Shown: positions 12,625 through 26,434 of the stretch, one piece after another | Layout: each line of letters starts with the position of its first letter | Numbering within the stretch: position 1 is the first letter of the stretch | Assembly (NCBI GenBank): GCA_023078685.1 | Contig: JALGAS010000007.1 | Coordinates: 186,001 to 250,000, forward strand | Direction: 5' to 3' | From: Neopestalotiopsis rosae | Lineage: Eukaryota; Ascomycota; Sordariomycetes; Amphisphaeriales; Sporocadaceae | DNA: 64,000 nt | Notes under the pieces: model-generated | Seen by the model: only the letters and a program-made list of their open reading frames with translations | Told to the model about the DNA's origin: nothing | Databases searched by the model: none | Made by a program: the position numbers and the translations under genes

Positions 12625-14884
12625 ACAATTCGATCAGGTACCGTTGAACTTTCTCGTGATAGTGGACTTTGGACATGGGTTGGGGGTTCACATGTGGATA
12701 CCCGTGAAGTAAGGTTAAGCTTGAGCTTTCTGGGAGGCCCCGAATTAGAGCCCGTGGCGAACGAACCAACAACCCCTGGACAACATACATTGGACCACCT
12801 GCATACCAATGCCAAGAACGGTTCGAGTATGTCATCTGATCTGTGCAATACGCTTCTCGTAAGTGAATCGATGGTAACGTAGAGAATGTTCAGAAGCCCA
12901 GCAAGCCCAACGTCCATGCTTGGTGGATCTCATATCGTATGTGGCTGGCTCAGGGGAGTAGCGAAGAGACCCCAGAGGCATTGGCATTGCCTGATTGCCA
13001 AGTCCCTACCGTTGTTATGTGTAAGGAGGCAATGGGGGAGAGCCAGCAGGGCTGCTATGGTGGACCGTGCTGTCCCTGGGCTTTACTTGGCTTAAAAACA
13101 AAGCTTGTTTGTTTGATGAAGTTCCAATGGAATGAGGTAAAAAGAATCACCGCCCGAATAGGATGACGTCGTGACGATCCCCAGGTACCGTACCCAACAA
13201 CCAATTTCTCCGGAGGTGCAGGCAAGGAAGGGCTGGCAGGTAAACACCCAAGTCCTTGCCAAGCAAGCCAAGCCCAAGACACTGACCATGATGCAAATAG
13301 CAACAGTATTCAGGTCGGCAAGGACGGGATTTTCGACAAGACCGAGAGAGAGAGAGAGAAAAGAGGCTCTGCTGCCCTCCGCCACACTTAGCCGCGGTCC
13401 CACTGCACTATACATTTTGCCTCCCCGATCTGAACGTCACGTCACTTCTCTATCTCGACATCATGCGACTTGAGATATTTTTTTCTGCGCTCTTCTGGTT
13501 TGCCTCATTTTAGCTTGCGAGCAGCCGTCGTTCGTTTGCGGCATCAAATTGACATATCGCGATAGATCGAGTCAACAACACACATGACTGCCCCAAAGAT
13601 AAGATTTGATACTGGAGTTCTGTCAATCATGCGACCGTGCTCGCTGTGTCGATCAACATTACAACGCCCAATAGAGCTCAGCAGTCCCCTGGCAGTTCCT
13701 CAACGTGTGGATCTCCCGCAATATTCAACTGGCCCCGTTGTAATAAGATCACCTTCGATCACATCGGTAGTCGGTTGTAAATACCGAAGACATCTTCTCT
13801 CTTGTAATACCGCATGTCGGCATCGAATGACAACTCGTGGACTTTTGTGTGGTCCCTTTGGAGAGAAAGCTCCCCAGCAGTCATGGTCCTTCTAATGAAC
13901 AGTGCAGAACGTCAAACTTTTTCCCGATTCCGTAGAATGTTCCGGGAGCCCCGTAACTGATAGATGACTTCTGGTCTCGATAGATTGACTCTTGATCTCT
14001 TTTCTCAACAAAGTCGGCCAATTCCAGTGGTTGACTCGTACCGTACCTTCAGCCATCTCATATCAACTTGCCACGTTGGGCTGAGATGCAATATCAATGG
14101 CGATTCACTAAGACTGCAAATGTTAGCCATGTTCGCAGGCCGCGGCTGTCGCAGGATTTCAGCCTTACCCATTTCTTGACTTGATGACAGTACATGCCTA
14201 GTGATGCAGACCGACCATCTGGTTGGCAAGGCGTCGGGGAATGTCCCAAACAGGCAACCCGACGACCACCGTGCAGATTACCATACTTCATACCACGAAC
14301 CTTGACAATGAGATGGACATATTCGACCATCTTATAGCTTCACTGCCGGTAAGACGGCACAAATCATGTGTATCCAAGACGGATGCACACGATAATTCTA
14401 CAATGCAATTCACGCCAAACTATGCACAAAGAGGATATTGTTTGCTCATTTTTCTCAATTCATTTCATCCATGGCTATTTATCAGCACTACTCCCCTGAT
14501 GACCTTATTTTCAAGATCCATTGTTTGGTGATCCCCTTTTATCCTGGTACAATACTCAACAAATTTTGTTCGCAAATGTCGGAAATGAATCCCGGTGCTC
14601 AGAACACAGAAAGAAAAAAGTGGTCGTGGTATCAATCGATCTGCTCTCACAAAACAGAGATGAAAAGCTCATCATGTGCCATCCAGTATTGGCACGTGTA
14701 GAGACAATCGTAAAGCGTACTCGGTACAGCCTATTAAAGCACTCCTTTTTGAGGCCAATGCAGCCCGGCCGTTCATGCCAGGTTTTTGAAGAAGCAGATG
14801 TTTTCGTGTAGTGTTCGTAATGCAAAAGAAAGATGCTGAAAAGCAAAAGAAGTTTGTACATGAAGCAGTTTGTCGATCGCAGAA

Positions 14885-17800
14885 TTAGTATACAGATTTC
14901 TTGCGTCGCTCAAAGACTCGTGAAAAGCCGCTGCTCGACTTCTCTTGGGGCTGAGCAGCTGGTGAAGCCATAGTTGAGGGCGGAGGCTCCGAGTCTCGCA
15001 GGAAACTTGCAAGATCCGAGGTTCTGCCCATTCCGGCCGAAGACGACGCATCTCTTGGTTCGTACTTCTTCATCAGAACGCGACCGCCGGACGAGCTGTT
15101 GTTAACTCGTGGGGCAGGAGGCTGGATGCTGCCGTACGAAGTAGCGCCGCCACTAGGTACGGTAACATTGATGGGTGTATAACCTCTAGGGTTGCCTCCT
15201 TGACTGCTCACAGCCCTCGGCTGGTTTGCACTGGCCCCGTTACTCTTTGCAGCGGAAGATGAGCCACCACCGGCTGATCTGAGTCGGGACATGAGATTCG
15301 GGGCACTGGCCTTCTTCTTCGGCATAGATTGCGAGGTAATAAATGGCCGAGGGGGAGAAGGAGCGCTCGGAGGTTCACAGCTGTTGAGGAAGTCAATCAG
15401 GCTCTCTTCCTTCTTCGGCTTTGGCCGTGGGGCCAGATCCAGATCGAAATCGTCGTCATCGTCATATTGTTCCTCCTTGATGTGGTGTACACCTCGCGAT
15501 TCAACGGGTCCCAAGCCGTCGCCGTCGAGCTCATCCATATCATCTTCCTCATCGCTGAAATCAATGGCGTACGGGTCGCGGACTCTGCGTTGCTTGCGCT
15601 TGGGCATCATGTCATCGTCATCAAAGTTGTTAGAGTACTGAGCTGGCTTATTGGCCTTGTTGAGCAGCGCGCTATTCGAGTTGATCGAAGACGGGAGCGA
15701 AGTGTCAGTGACTGTGGTACTAGCACGGCTGTGACGAATATCAGGGATGACAGCGTCCACTGCTTTGCCTCCTCCAGCGCCTGACATCTGAAGCTGGTCA
15801 GAGTCCATAGTCGTGCGGAAAGGAGCCACGTTCCGTGGGATGCGCGGGTTATTGCCAGCATTGGGAGGACCTCTGCGGATGAAGTCTATCAGGTCTGAAC
15901 TCTCGTTGGAGGCACTGACGGCAGCATCGCGGGCCTGAAGGCGAGCTCTGTTCACCGAGCCTTGGCGCGAACGGTTGAGCTCAACGCTGGCACTTGGGGC
16001 GACGGAACCACTGGCGCTTCGACTGTGCACTGATTGACTAGCTGGAGCCTTTGCAGGTGGTGCCGGCTTTCCTCCAGGGGGACCAGTAGAGCGTATGAAG
16101 TCGGCAAAGTCTGCCACGGACTCCCGGGGCACTCTAGCGTCTCGGGCCTGAGCTGAAGCGCGATTGTGATAGTTGCCCATGGACACAGGTGGTGCTCGAG
16201 GAACGGGCCCAGTAAGCTTGCTCGACTTTGACTGCTGCTCCATAGGGTGAGAGCCCAGAGGATGCGAGCTCAAACCAGTTGCCTTCGAGACGGACATGGA
16301 TCGCTTGATGGACATGGACGACGAGGAGCGGGGTTGCTCTGAGAATTTCACATCCTCGCTCCTGCGGGACTTGTGGTGCGAAGTTGGGCCGCCGTTCTTT
16401 TGATTAATCTGCGTCAAAAATTAGACACGTGCATATAGCATAAATTGGCATCAAAAACTTACAGGATCCATGTTGCGCATGTTCTCCGGCGTCAAAGTGT
16501 ATTGAATCGTTTGGTCGTTTTGCAAGAGCTCTTCAAAGTTCTTGGTGATATCTTGGGGACGGTGCACAGAGCCGTCTTCTGAGCTACGCATCGGTTTGTA
16601 TTTGTTGGATGATGACGAGGATGGCGAGTCATTGACCTTTACAGGAGCAGCCCATGCGGATTCGGGAGAGCCAGATGCGCCTGGCTGATTCCGGTCTGCA
16701 GATCGCTTGCGCGTGTAGGTAGGCGAAGAAGGAGCTGGTGCGCTTTGCTCAGGAACCACGGGCATTCGTGGCATCCTGTGGTGCTCGGGAGCCCTCTCGG
16801 GTATCTCTGGCTTACCAGAGTCGAGGTCAAGGAATGATCTGCCTGCATTCGACTGATTCCGGGTGTTTGACTTCATGCTATACGATGCAGGAGCAGACGT
16901 GGGTGCAGCGCGAGAAGTAACAGCAGGAGCAGCATTGGAAACTGGAGGCTTGAAAGACTCATACGAGCTCGACGGATGGTAATCTCGGGCATTTCGGTTT
17001 TCGTAAACCCCTTCTCCACCAAGGGCGTTTTTGATTGCTCGAGCAGTCAGGTTGTTGTCCGAGGAGTGACGCTCCTCAGCAATAGGAGGCGTTGAGGACG
17101 TAGGCCGAGAGGGCGGCACATCAGAAGTGTCGACGGAACCGGCCCTTGACTTGATGCTTGGTGTTCGGGGACTCTGCACGTCAATGACGCGAACAGAACG
17201 CAGACTGTTCGACCGAGCAGGTAGTTTGATGGAAAGCGGCCGTCCAGTTTCAGGGACAGAGGGAGAGCTTCGGCCGCCAATGGAACCGTTGATGGAGACC
17301 CGTGACGAAGTCATGATTTCTGGCTCTTCGCCAAAGTCGTCAATTTCATCTTCATCAACCGGCGTGGGTTCAGGTTCGGTTTGAGGTGCACTTCCTTGTG
17401 CCATGGCCGCAACACCTGCAACAGCTGCTGCGCCGAGTGCTACGGCGCTCGAAACAATAGCAGAGACGGGACTAGGCTCAATCGCTGCTGTTTTACCATC
17501 GATATAGTCTGCACTTGACGTGTCGAGCGGGGACACGCCGTCCTCGTTCACTTGCCTTTCTACCTTGAGTCCGGAAACCTCTGCCGTCTTGTTCACATCA
17601 GTGACAATTGCGTCCTTAAACTTGTCTGCGACAGGCGACTTGTAAGGCGAGGCAGCAGGAGTCGGAACCGAGCTGGAGCGTCTCCGCGTCTTCTGAAGGG
17701 GAGTCTGAGGCTCGGACAGTCCGAGAGCCGGAGCTGCCTTATAGGCCAGGGCTGAGAAAAGCAGGAGACTCTTGGGTCTTGGTGCCAGGCTGATGGAGTC

Positions 17801-18970
17801 GTAGTCGCTCTCAGAGTCGCTATCCTCGTCGTCGCTGTATGCCACCAAGCCAGGAACCTCTATCTCAGCGACATCGTTGGAGCCAATGGGCAATGGAATC
17901 TGAGATGGCCTCAACTTGGCGTGGCTCTCGTGAACTTCTCTAGGCATGGACTCTTCCAAAGGAGTAGCCAATGACTGCATCGCATCTGTGGCAGCGCTGC
18001 CGCGTCGACTGTGTGTTGCACTACGGATGGAGTTGCGTCCGAAATTAGGTTCGGTAGGGGACCGTATTCTCTTCTTCCAAGAACGCCACAGTCTACCGAG
18101 CGTGCGGTCCAGTGCAACACGTTCCATATCAAGCTCCTCCACAACGATCCGTTCCGACTCGTCCACGGACGCCCGTGTGCCGTCCTTGAGGTCCTTTTCA
18201 TATCTCATCCGCAGACGGTTAAGGGCGGCTTGGCCAGCAACGATCAACACCTGTTCACCCATGAACTCGAGAATTGAAGTCAGGAAGATGGCCACAGCAG
18301 GCGACACGGCGCTGTCGGGGTGTTCGTCGCCGTCTCCTCCCAGATGTTCTTGTTCCATATGATAATCTTCATCCTCTTCTTCCATATCGCCGAGAGACGA
18401 GTATACCATGCATCGAAGTCTGGTTCGCTTCCAAACCAGCTCCAAGTCCCAATCGTCTGGAGATCCCGTAGTTGCAGTTTTCGCAAGGTCATCAACTTCG
18501 CCACCTCCCAAATATTCATTGAGCTCTTCATCGGCGGCACTGATGGCATCTTTGGCCAACTTTGGTTTCAGGACCTCGCTCACGGCAGGACGAAGGGCGG
18601 CCAGGGATGTCGATCCAGCAACGCCAATAATGTTAAACAGCAGCTGATCAATGAAGTTGTTGGCAAGTTGCAGAGCACTGACAGTGACCATGGCGGTCTC
18701 GCTCGAGGGTTCGATGCCGAATTGATCGAACCATGCTTCCGACTGGCTGTCGCAGTCGCTGGTGACAATTTGCGAAGCAGCGGATGCGGCTATGAAAGCC
18801 GCCTCCGGAGTCACAGCAGACGGAGGGGACATTAGGCTGTGCGCTATGGTAGATGGGCGGTCGCTGGACAGACTCTGAGTTCGCGATCGGACATTTCGTG
18901 GGCTCTGGAGGGGAAGAGGCGAGCCTGATACATTGGTATCAACGCCCCCGATGGGCGTCGTCAGCGACAT
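14885..18970 (-). CDS. large disordered protein with four D-L-x-x-F motifs, 1343 aa
   Basis: Two exons, 18970-16463 and 16408-14885, are joined by a 53-nt phase-0 intron (GTAAGT...GCAG), giving 836 plus 507 codons including the stop. Residues about 100-330 are the folded part. They are leucine-rich helices (around NNFIDQLLFNIIGVAGS and AVSEVLKPKLAKDAISAADE) and a second block (AIFLTSILEFMGEQVLIVAG), compatible with a helical dimerisation or histone-fold-like unit, which I cannot confirm. The rest is Ser/Pro-rich with acidic patches and a basic K-R-K-Q-R-R nuclear-type signal. The C-terminal 410 residues contain four copies of a short motif, D-[LF]-x-x-F-[IL]-[RN] followed by G/E-P-P, at residues about 935, 1007, 1171 and 1301. 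Each sits at the edge of a low-complexity segment, as binding motifs do. I do not know a function; a scaffold with repeated docking peptides is inference. Confidence 0.85.
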
Positions 18971-21900
18971 GATTATTATATGGACGGGTCGTCCTCCCGC
19001 CGAGCGTAGGCCAGGCCAAGGTTGAACAGCAGATTTCGGATGCTACGAAAATGTCGTGGCTGTGTCGAAGGCGCACCAAGCAGGATTCCTATCAGCAGAT
19101 TAGACGGATGCACCATGCATGAGGTCAACGGCAGAATGCATTTCAAATCATTGGCAGGCAGTCTTGAACAAAAGAAGAAAAAACGGAGGAACGCGACTTG
19201 GACGGCGGCAAGCAATCGGGGAGCTGAGACAGTAGCGGGCACCAGCTGGGATTGCCTGTCGGACGAGTAGAGGTTGCATTAAAGGATTGACGGGCATGCG
19301 ACACATGCGTGTAGCAGCGGAGGGCGGTGGATCGCCAATACTGTGAATGGAATGGGTGGTGGGCAGTCCAGTCCAGTCAGGCAATCAGGTAGCCCAGGCA
19401 AAGTAAGTTTGCGAGATCCTTCCAAGATGCAGAGTGTTGCTAATCCGGGAACAAAGCAGCATGTCAATTTCACACCGGGCGTGCTGCGGAAGCTCTCGCC
19501 ACGGCGTAATGCTGACATGAGGTGAACCAGTCTGGATGCCAGTTGGCCCACGTTACTGGCATCCAAACGTGACCGTTTACTGCAGAGTCTATTGTGTGAA
19601 AACCCAATCTAAGACACGAGAACCTTGACGCGATCCCGAGGACGTGGTACAAAGCTCACGAGTAGTAGATATGGGATGGAGCGCAAAAGAGCTCGCTCAG
19701 CTCACGACGGGAGCAGCAGCATCAGGTCAACGGCTGCACATCAGTGCTCAAGGATCCGATTCGCAGCTATCCAAGAATAGCCAGAAGAACATGGCAAGGG
19801 ATCATGATGCAGCACATATGTAGGAACGAGGACGAAAAGCAATGGCATCGCGGAAGTAGACGAGGGAAAAAAGAAAAGCAAAGAGTAAACTCACACTATC
19901 CACGCCGAGGTTACTGCGCGATCCGATGGACGACTGTAGGTGCTTGCTTGCTGCACAGGTAAAGGCAAGCAAGGTATTATTATTTGACTTTGTTGGATGC
20001 GATTAGCAGCAACGCATCATGCTGGCGACAACAGGGGAACAAGCAAAGGATCGATCGAAAGAAGAAAGAAGAGAAGAGGCAGCAAAGAAGGGAAGCTGGC
20101 GTTTGAATTGAGTTTCTCGGCGCCCGGTCAGAGAAGAACGACTGGACTGGATGGAAGGGAGATTGGAAAATCGTCGAAGGATCCCAAACCGAGTTGGTGT
20201 TGCTGATGCCGGGTGAATGGTAGGATTGGGTGGTGGGAGTAAAGGGTTCATGAGTTAAGGTTCCAGGCAAGCCAGGAGGGCCGCGGGCTCACTAGCGCGC
20301 TGTACGATTAAAATGGGGACGCGAGCCAAGGGCGATCTAATCCAAACTTGGGGGTCCCTGGCGGGTCTCTATTCTCTGATTCTGGTGCCTCGACCCCTGG
20401 ACCGGGGTTGTATGCAAGATTGCACATGGCTCCGAATGGATTACTACTTTAGAGCACGCCCGATTTCTCTTATTTTTCTCTCTCTTGCCGTAGCGAATAT
20501 TTCGAGCTACAGGTTGACAGCTTTGCATGTACTGTGACACAGTAAGCATACTAGCTAGCGACATCTCCAAGAGAAACAGATGTGTACGCAATATACCTAC
20601 TTGAATCCTTTGACGCCAGCAAGGTTGACGACCTACTGTGTATAGCAATGTAGACTACCGGCTTGCCATCTGTATGTTTCATACAAGGATGGGGCGCAAC
20701 GAGGCAATAATGAATGTATTGAGCGCAACGTTGACAAGCCCCCAAGCAATTCGCTTCCATGAGACAAGTATTACTTGTTTTGTCTACCTACTGTGTAGTT
20801 TCTTAATAAGCACTTTCTTTACCGAATGCCCACAGTATGTGACCTATGTGATGGGTTCACCAGGCAAGCTTGGGGGCAGCATTTGTGTGCAATCCTCTAC
20901 TGTACAAGGCGGCACGTCTATAACAACAAGATGCAGTATCGACCTGATGTTTCGAAGCGCAAAAGAAACTACAAGGCAGGCAGGTTTCCAGTGTTACGGT
21001 CCTAGAGACAGACTCGATCGCCTGGTAAATAAAGATAGCTCGCACTTCACAGGTAGGACTCGAGAGACTAGATAGATGGCCTCCAAGTACTAGATGGTAG
21101 ATCCACGCTACTTGCAGGCCGGTTCTTGCAGTAGAATGGCCCTCTGTGCGAGCCGGCAGACTGTCACCTCAGATCACAAAACTCCCAGGTTTTTTCTTGC
21201 TCTCCACGCTCTTGCAGCGGAAATTATGAAGGCATGGCCTAGATCCGAAGGGTTTTGGCCCGGATGATCGCAGACCTGACTCTGTGAACAACGGTCGTCT
21301 GGGGCCCTTGGGCAATCCGTAGATCAGTCCTGCCCTTGGCCACGTTCTCTTCCCTATAATGCTCGCCCATATGCCGTCTGGTAATCATCCTGTTGCAAAC
21401 GGTCGAGCTTGTCCAGGGGGTGGGTTCTCCATAGGTTCCTAAACTCGCGACTGGGGTCCTCAATTCTGCGCAAGAATGCGAGAGAGAGAACAAGGTCAGC
21501 TTTCGGAGCTTCCAGCGATCCACAGCTGGGTGGGCTGCTTGCAGCGGCAATGGGCCCCCGATCAAGCAAAGTGGGTGGATTTTGATGTTGGACATGCACA
21601 TGGGGCCCCCATCCTTACCTGCAGGTATAGCGATGTGGAGCGCTCTCGGGGGGCCAAAGTCCTGCAAAGTCCCACTAGTTCTGCAATGCCACCCCTAAAC
21701 AAGGCAGGATAATATGAATGGGAAGCAGAAATCGCCCGAGCCCATCCATCAGCCATTACCTTGAGTATAATTTTTTGAGAGTGTATTGTCCAAAGTTCCG
21801 TCATCGATAACCATGTCTGTCAACCTTCTCGAGTTCACAGTTCGGGTATAACACGATCTGATATTCGTTTCGGACGACGAAACAAGCTTATTATACTTTG

Positions 21901-24900
21901 AGACGTGGGCATAGTTACAAACCAAAGATAAGATATCGCAAAGGCTACCACGTACCTATCCGGCCATGGTACGTATACCATCTCATGTACAAAGAAGTGC
22001 ATTTCGTGTAATCGTATTGGACCGCGAACCAGTCCTTTATTAGTCTGCCTATGTACCTACTCTACACGGCAGTTGATCGATTTGGACATTTTGAACATCC
22101 CACTAGAAGCCTGCAGCTTTTGCTTTTGCTTTCTCTCTGCACGAAAAGTATATTGTCACGGTCTCTCAATGTGATCATCCCCACTAACTGCGGCTGACCT
22201 CGTGCTATCCCGCTCTCAGCCCACCAAGCGAACCCCAAAGTCTTTCGCCCAAGAAAGCACGAAGCACTTCGCGATCTGCAATTCTCACCACTCCGCACTT
22301 CTCTTCATTCCGCCATTGCGGTTGTTACAGGATAGCCGTGCCTGGGAGCTAAAGAAGGGATGGGCCACATGCCACATGGCAATCTACGCCGGCCTACCGC
22401 CTAGTCTGTGATATCACGTTCCCAGGAGCCGTGCGCATTGGAGCGAAGCTTGCTTGCCTGGGTAAAATACGCGTGGTAGAAAGGCCGGCTTGATGGATAG
22501 TCTCGCAACAAGAGCCCGTCTGCTCTCTAGAGAACTGCAGAGGCTTGTCTTTTAATCTGGCAACGTCGATCCACCGGGGCGCCATCTCACTTTGAGGTAA
22601 GCCAGCTAGAGGGCTGGGTGACATGGTCGGCTTGATACGACTCGCGGGACGGCTATAATTATTACGACGAGCATAGGCATGACTAGAGGCTTGGGACTCG
22701 GGAGTCGGGAGAGGACAACCAAATTCCTCCCGCTGATGCTTGACGCTTGTGGCCACCATTGAATCCTGTACGAACCCTTCGGATTATTTACTATATGCAA
22801 CGTCTTCAGGGCTGATAGATGTCTGCTTCCACTTCAAGGCTCCCGAGCAATGGCACGGCAACACGATAATCAAGCAGTCAGACACGATATACGGTGGTAG
22901 CCGTCGGGTGGTCTACCTCCATACACAGTACATCTGCTCTAGCCTGTTCATCGTGTTGTTGACCTTCCTCACTATCTAGCGCAGAACGGCAGCACCCTGA
23001 AGTGCGGAACTGTTGTGCCTGAAGAGCCCTACTGTATATTCAGCTGGCGACCTGCTAGTATGCCGCTGGTAACAAGAATTCCGAAAACAGATTGCGTTTT
23101 CCCTGGCCCCCTATCGCGCTTCCTTTTTAGCCAGGACGCTTATTACGAAAAAGGCACCCCACAAGGTCAGCCTACACATGTTTGACGTACCTACCTAAGG
23201 TAGTTTGGCCGGCTGCTACATAGTACCTTTTTCTTGTAAAATCGTCAACCTGCGAGATGTCATTCGTCGAAGCACTTTAATAAGTGCTCAATCCGGTAGA
23301 GAAGGACTGCCCCACAGATCTGCAGGCCACCGTTCTTTTTATTCCAGATCTACGGATAGGGGCAATTATTGATCACCGCTCGCCAGGCGACTGCTTAGCT
23401 GGTCCCTGTTCTTTTTTCAGAAAGCCACAAAGCCCAAAAGACCCTTTTACTCTGAAATCTGACTGACAAGGCATATTTGCCAATTGTCAATTATTTATGT
23501 GTCACTGATATGCAAGGAACTTTCGCGAAGATGATCATCAAGACAAATGGACACACTGGCAGCACTGGCAACCCGGTAACAAGGGATGGCCTGTATATAC
23601 TATTCAATACCACACGAGATGATCGTCAGCTTCATCATCTTACTCATATGATAACAACCTACCTCCCTGACTGATTTCTCAGCAGCATACCTACTGTACA
23701 CTGAAAGTCAATAAGTGGAAGAATTCTTTCAATTTTCATTACAATGATTCAGGATCCTTAAGCACCGATGCCACGTTGTCATCCGTCTTTGGTGCGAATA
23801 TGGAGCTTTTGCTCAGCTACTACTTTCCCATGTGGCGCGAGTGCTAAGGGAGGGACCCACGATGGAGCATTTTAAGAGAACGCGTGCAGGTACCAGAACG
23901 CGTAGAGGCGGCCACTCCGTTGCAGCGGATTATACAATTCTATTCCCATGACATAATGTGCATTATGTGAGTCTCAACTACATCTTCAAGATTTGCAAGA
24001 CTATTTCTATGGTCGTCAACTACGAAGCACGTGTGTACAGAATATATTCAGTCGCTCAATTGGGTATTCCCATATTACACGATCCGAGCTCTCGGAACGT
24101 TTCGAAATTGCAGCTCTCGTGGGGCAGCACGGGGGGCCCTCCCCGCCGGTTAATTGAGCGACCAGGGCCCTTGCAACTCCATGGCCCAACGTCGTAAGCT
24201 CTGAAGCTTTTTTGTACGCCTTGACCATCGTTCTCACATCATTCGCAATATATAATTTGTCCACTTCTGGGGTCGTCATTCGAAAAAAGAGATGGTATCA
24301 CAAGATTTGGTCCATATGACTTTTATTCCCTTTCTTTTGCCAGAGCGTTGGTGTGCGCCATGACGTCTTGCCATCCCACATCAGCCAATTCTGACGTTGC
24401 CACTTTTGTGTGTTGCTGTCGCTGCCGTTGCATCAATCCAACCACTATGTACTAGTGCAGGCGATCATGGCGATGGAAGTCCTCCCAAGTGAACATGAGC
24501 ATACCCGGGCGATAAGATCTTCGCCTTTGCAGATGCAGCAGGTATGCAAGTGACCTACCTGCCTACTAAGCGACATGTAACCACTTGCCCTTGGCTGCTT
24601 ACCGACTCGAATGACTACTGTTGCGCACAATGAGTGGAAACACAACCACATGGCCGTACAACAAAGAAGAAGCTTATGCTCATATCCGTCCTCGCTCGTC
24701 GCACAATAAAGGTTTGGAGCAAAAGTTCAATTTCGGAATCCCATTTTTTCGGTGTAACCCCAGCCCATCTCGAAATGGGGCCGCTTCATGCCGCCCTTTT
24801 GCCTCTCGATCGCCTTGATGACACTTTTTTTTCCTGATTCGTCCGGCATTCCTTCTCGATGCTGTCAAACCCAACGAAGCGAGAGGGAAGCGAGAAGGCC

Positions 24901-25519
24901 CAAGCGCCGGGCGTTATACTCCAGAAAGTCGTGCTCACGGACACCTCTTTGCATTTTATTCAAAGTGTCAATCCGTCCATTGGTCACGGGCACCCGAATT
25001 ATTTTCCAAAGCGGCTATCGTCTTGTTGATTTTTCCTCAAAACGTCCCGCGATTTCGACTTCGAATCTGTCCAGCGAAAAAAGCAAAGCCGGTTCTTTCA
25101 TCCCGCGTGTGCCCGCGCCAGGCACACCTCAGCCTCTCTCACCGGCGCAAGCCGTGTCTCTCCTTCTGTCCTCAGGGGTTTGAGCACGTCGTTTCTGCAT
25201 GTCTCACCACCAAATTGCCTTCAACGCACACGATGACTTACTCACCTGCCCTTGAAGTTTAAATTTGAGAAGCGCGTAATGATTCTCTAGTGTGCCCAAT
25301 CACGAACAGGCTTATAAGCGCTCAACATCATGCTTCAGACCAAAATGTCTAGATTGTACTGAGTTGATCACAGGTTGATGCTGAGTCTTTGACTGTGACT
25401 CGCGTGGTGAGCTATGTGTTCTAAACGGGAGATGTCTTTCTCTATCACAAAGCTGTATACGGGATTCTAGAATCTACAAATGATAATCCCCCAAGGTGAA
25501 GTGATGAAAGCCAACATTT
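18971..25519. other. 6.5-kb gene-poor stretch
   Basis: No frame over about 145 codons is present and none shows domain, signal-peptide or repeat character; adjacent frames do not link into a credible spliced gene. Composition alternates between mildly GC- and AT-rich, and no terminal repeats or reverse-transcriptase or transposase fragments were recognised. The part near 18971-19300 is the promoter of the gene at 14885-18970. A long non-coding RNA, a fast-evolving gene or eroded repeats cannot be excluded by eye. Confidence 0.5.
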
Positions 25520-26434
25520 TTAATCAACCAGTCTAGCAAGGACAAGCCCATCCCACAGAGGCAGCAAGAAAGGCTCCAGCCGGGGACAAGCCTTGACGGC
25601 GTCGTTGAACCGGCGCATGGCGCCCACGTCGTCGTGCTGGCCCTTGTATTCCTCGCCCTTGTCGGCGCTGCCCGGCTCCGCGCTCCGGTGCGGGTTCTTG
25701 TCCGCCGCGTCCTCGGCGACGAGCCCGCGCCGGAGCGCATTGTCGCCAATGAGCAGACCCCCCTTGCGCAGGAGCCGCTGGCCCGCCGGGCTGCCCGCGG
25801 GAGACCGGTCGAGGATGGTCTGCAGGTACGCCACGTAGCCCGACTTTTGGGCGTCGACAAAGACGACGTCGTAGGGCTCGCCGATTTCTAGAGACGGCAG
25901 CGCGGCGAGGGCGTCGCCCACCTTGAGGGTGATGTTGTTCAGCGAGTTGGACGCAAAGGCCGCCTCGGCCCGCTTGGCGAACTCGGGGTTGAACTCGAGG
26001 CCCGTCACGGTGCCCGAGGGTCCCACGGCGTGGGACCAGGTCATGGATGAGAACCCAAGGTAGACACCAATCTCGAGAACTGTTGAAACTGGTTAGCTCG
26101 AGCAAATGAGTGTGGGATTTGAAGAAATAGAACTTGACTAGGCGTATATTGATTTCATATTTAATGAGATGCACCCGAGCAGGAGATGGAAGTAGTGGCA
26201 AGAATACGAGAAGATATACATACCTCTCTTTGCTTCAATGAGCCTCGCAAGCCAGACTAGAGACTTCGCTTGGTAGGTAGAGATCATGAGGTTGCTGTTG
26301 GTATTGTTGGCACAGACGTCGGCGTGGTAATCCGTGAGCCATTTGGGCAAATCGAGTGAGCGCGCCTCGGAATACGTGGTCACTGCCTCTGCCACGGCGT
26401 CATTGCTGTAGAGTATGGGAATTGAGTCCTTCAT
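25520..26434 (-). CDS. class I SAM-dependent O-methyltransferase, 256 aa
   Basis: Exons are 26434-26224 and 26079-25520, with a 144-nt intron; the junction makes V-L-E-I-G, the start of the SAM-binding motif. The protein matches the caffeoyl-CoA/catechol O-methyltransferase type (Methyltransf_3). It has motif I VLEIGVYLGFSSMTW, an acidic residue after strand 2 in GLEFNPEFAKRAE, the metal-site-type FVDAQKSGY, and LLIGDNALRRG. The family transfers methyl from SAM to catechol-like or other hydroxyls with a divalent metal, in the cytosol. Length is normal for the family. An insertion rich in charged residues (AEDAADKNPHRSAEPGSADK) lies between the DN motif and the last helix. Exon 2 is much more GC-rich than its surroundings. 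No polyketide synthase, NRPS or P450 lies nearby, so no pathway can be named. Substrate unknown. Confidence 0.88.

Larger units (their letters stand above)
11802..14884. other. 3.1-kb intergenic region without a supported gene
   Basis: Only short overlapping frames without domain character occur here. The part next to 11801 is the promoter of the secreted-protein gene (TATA box listed separately), and an 8-base tandem repeat sits at 12585-12624. The rest shows nothing I recognise. Confidence 0.6.

Noticed and set aside
25533..26201. 222-codon Arg-rich frame overlapping the O-methyltransferase
   Set aside because: Out-of-frame reading of a GC-rich exon; the methyltransferase motifs are in the other frame.
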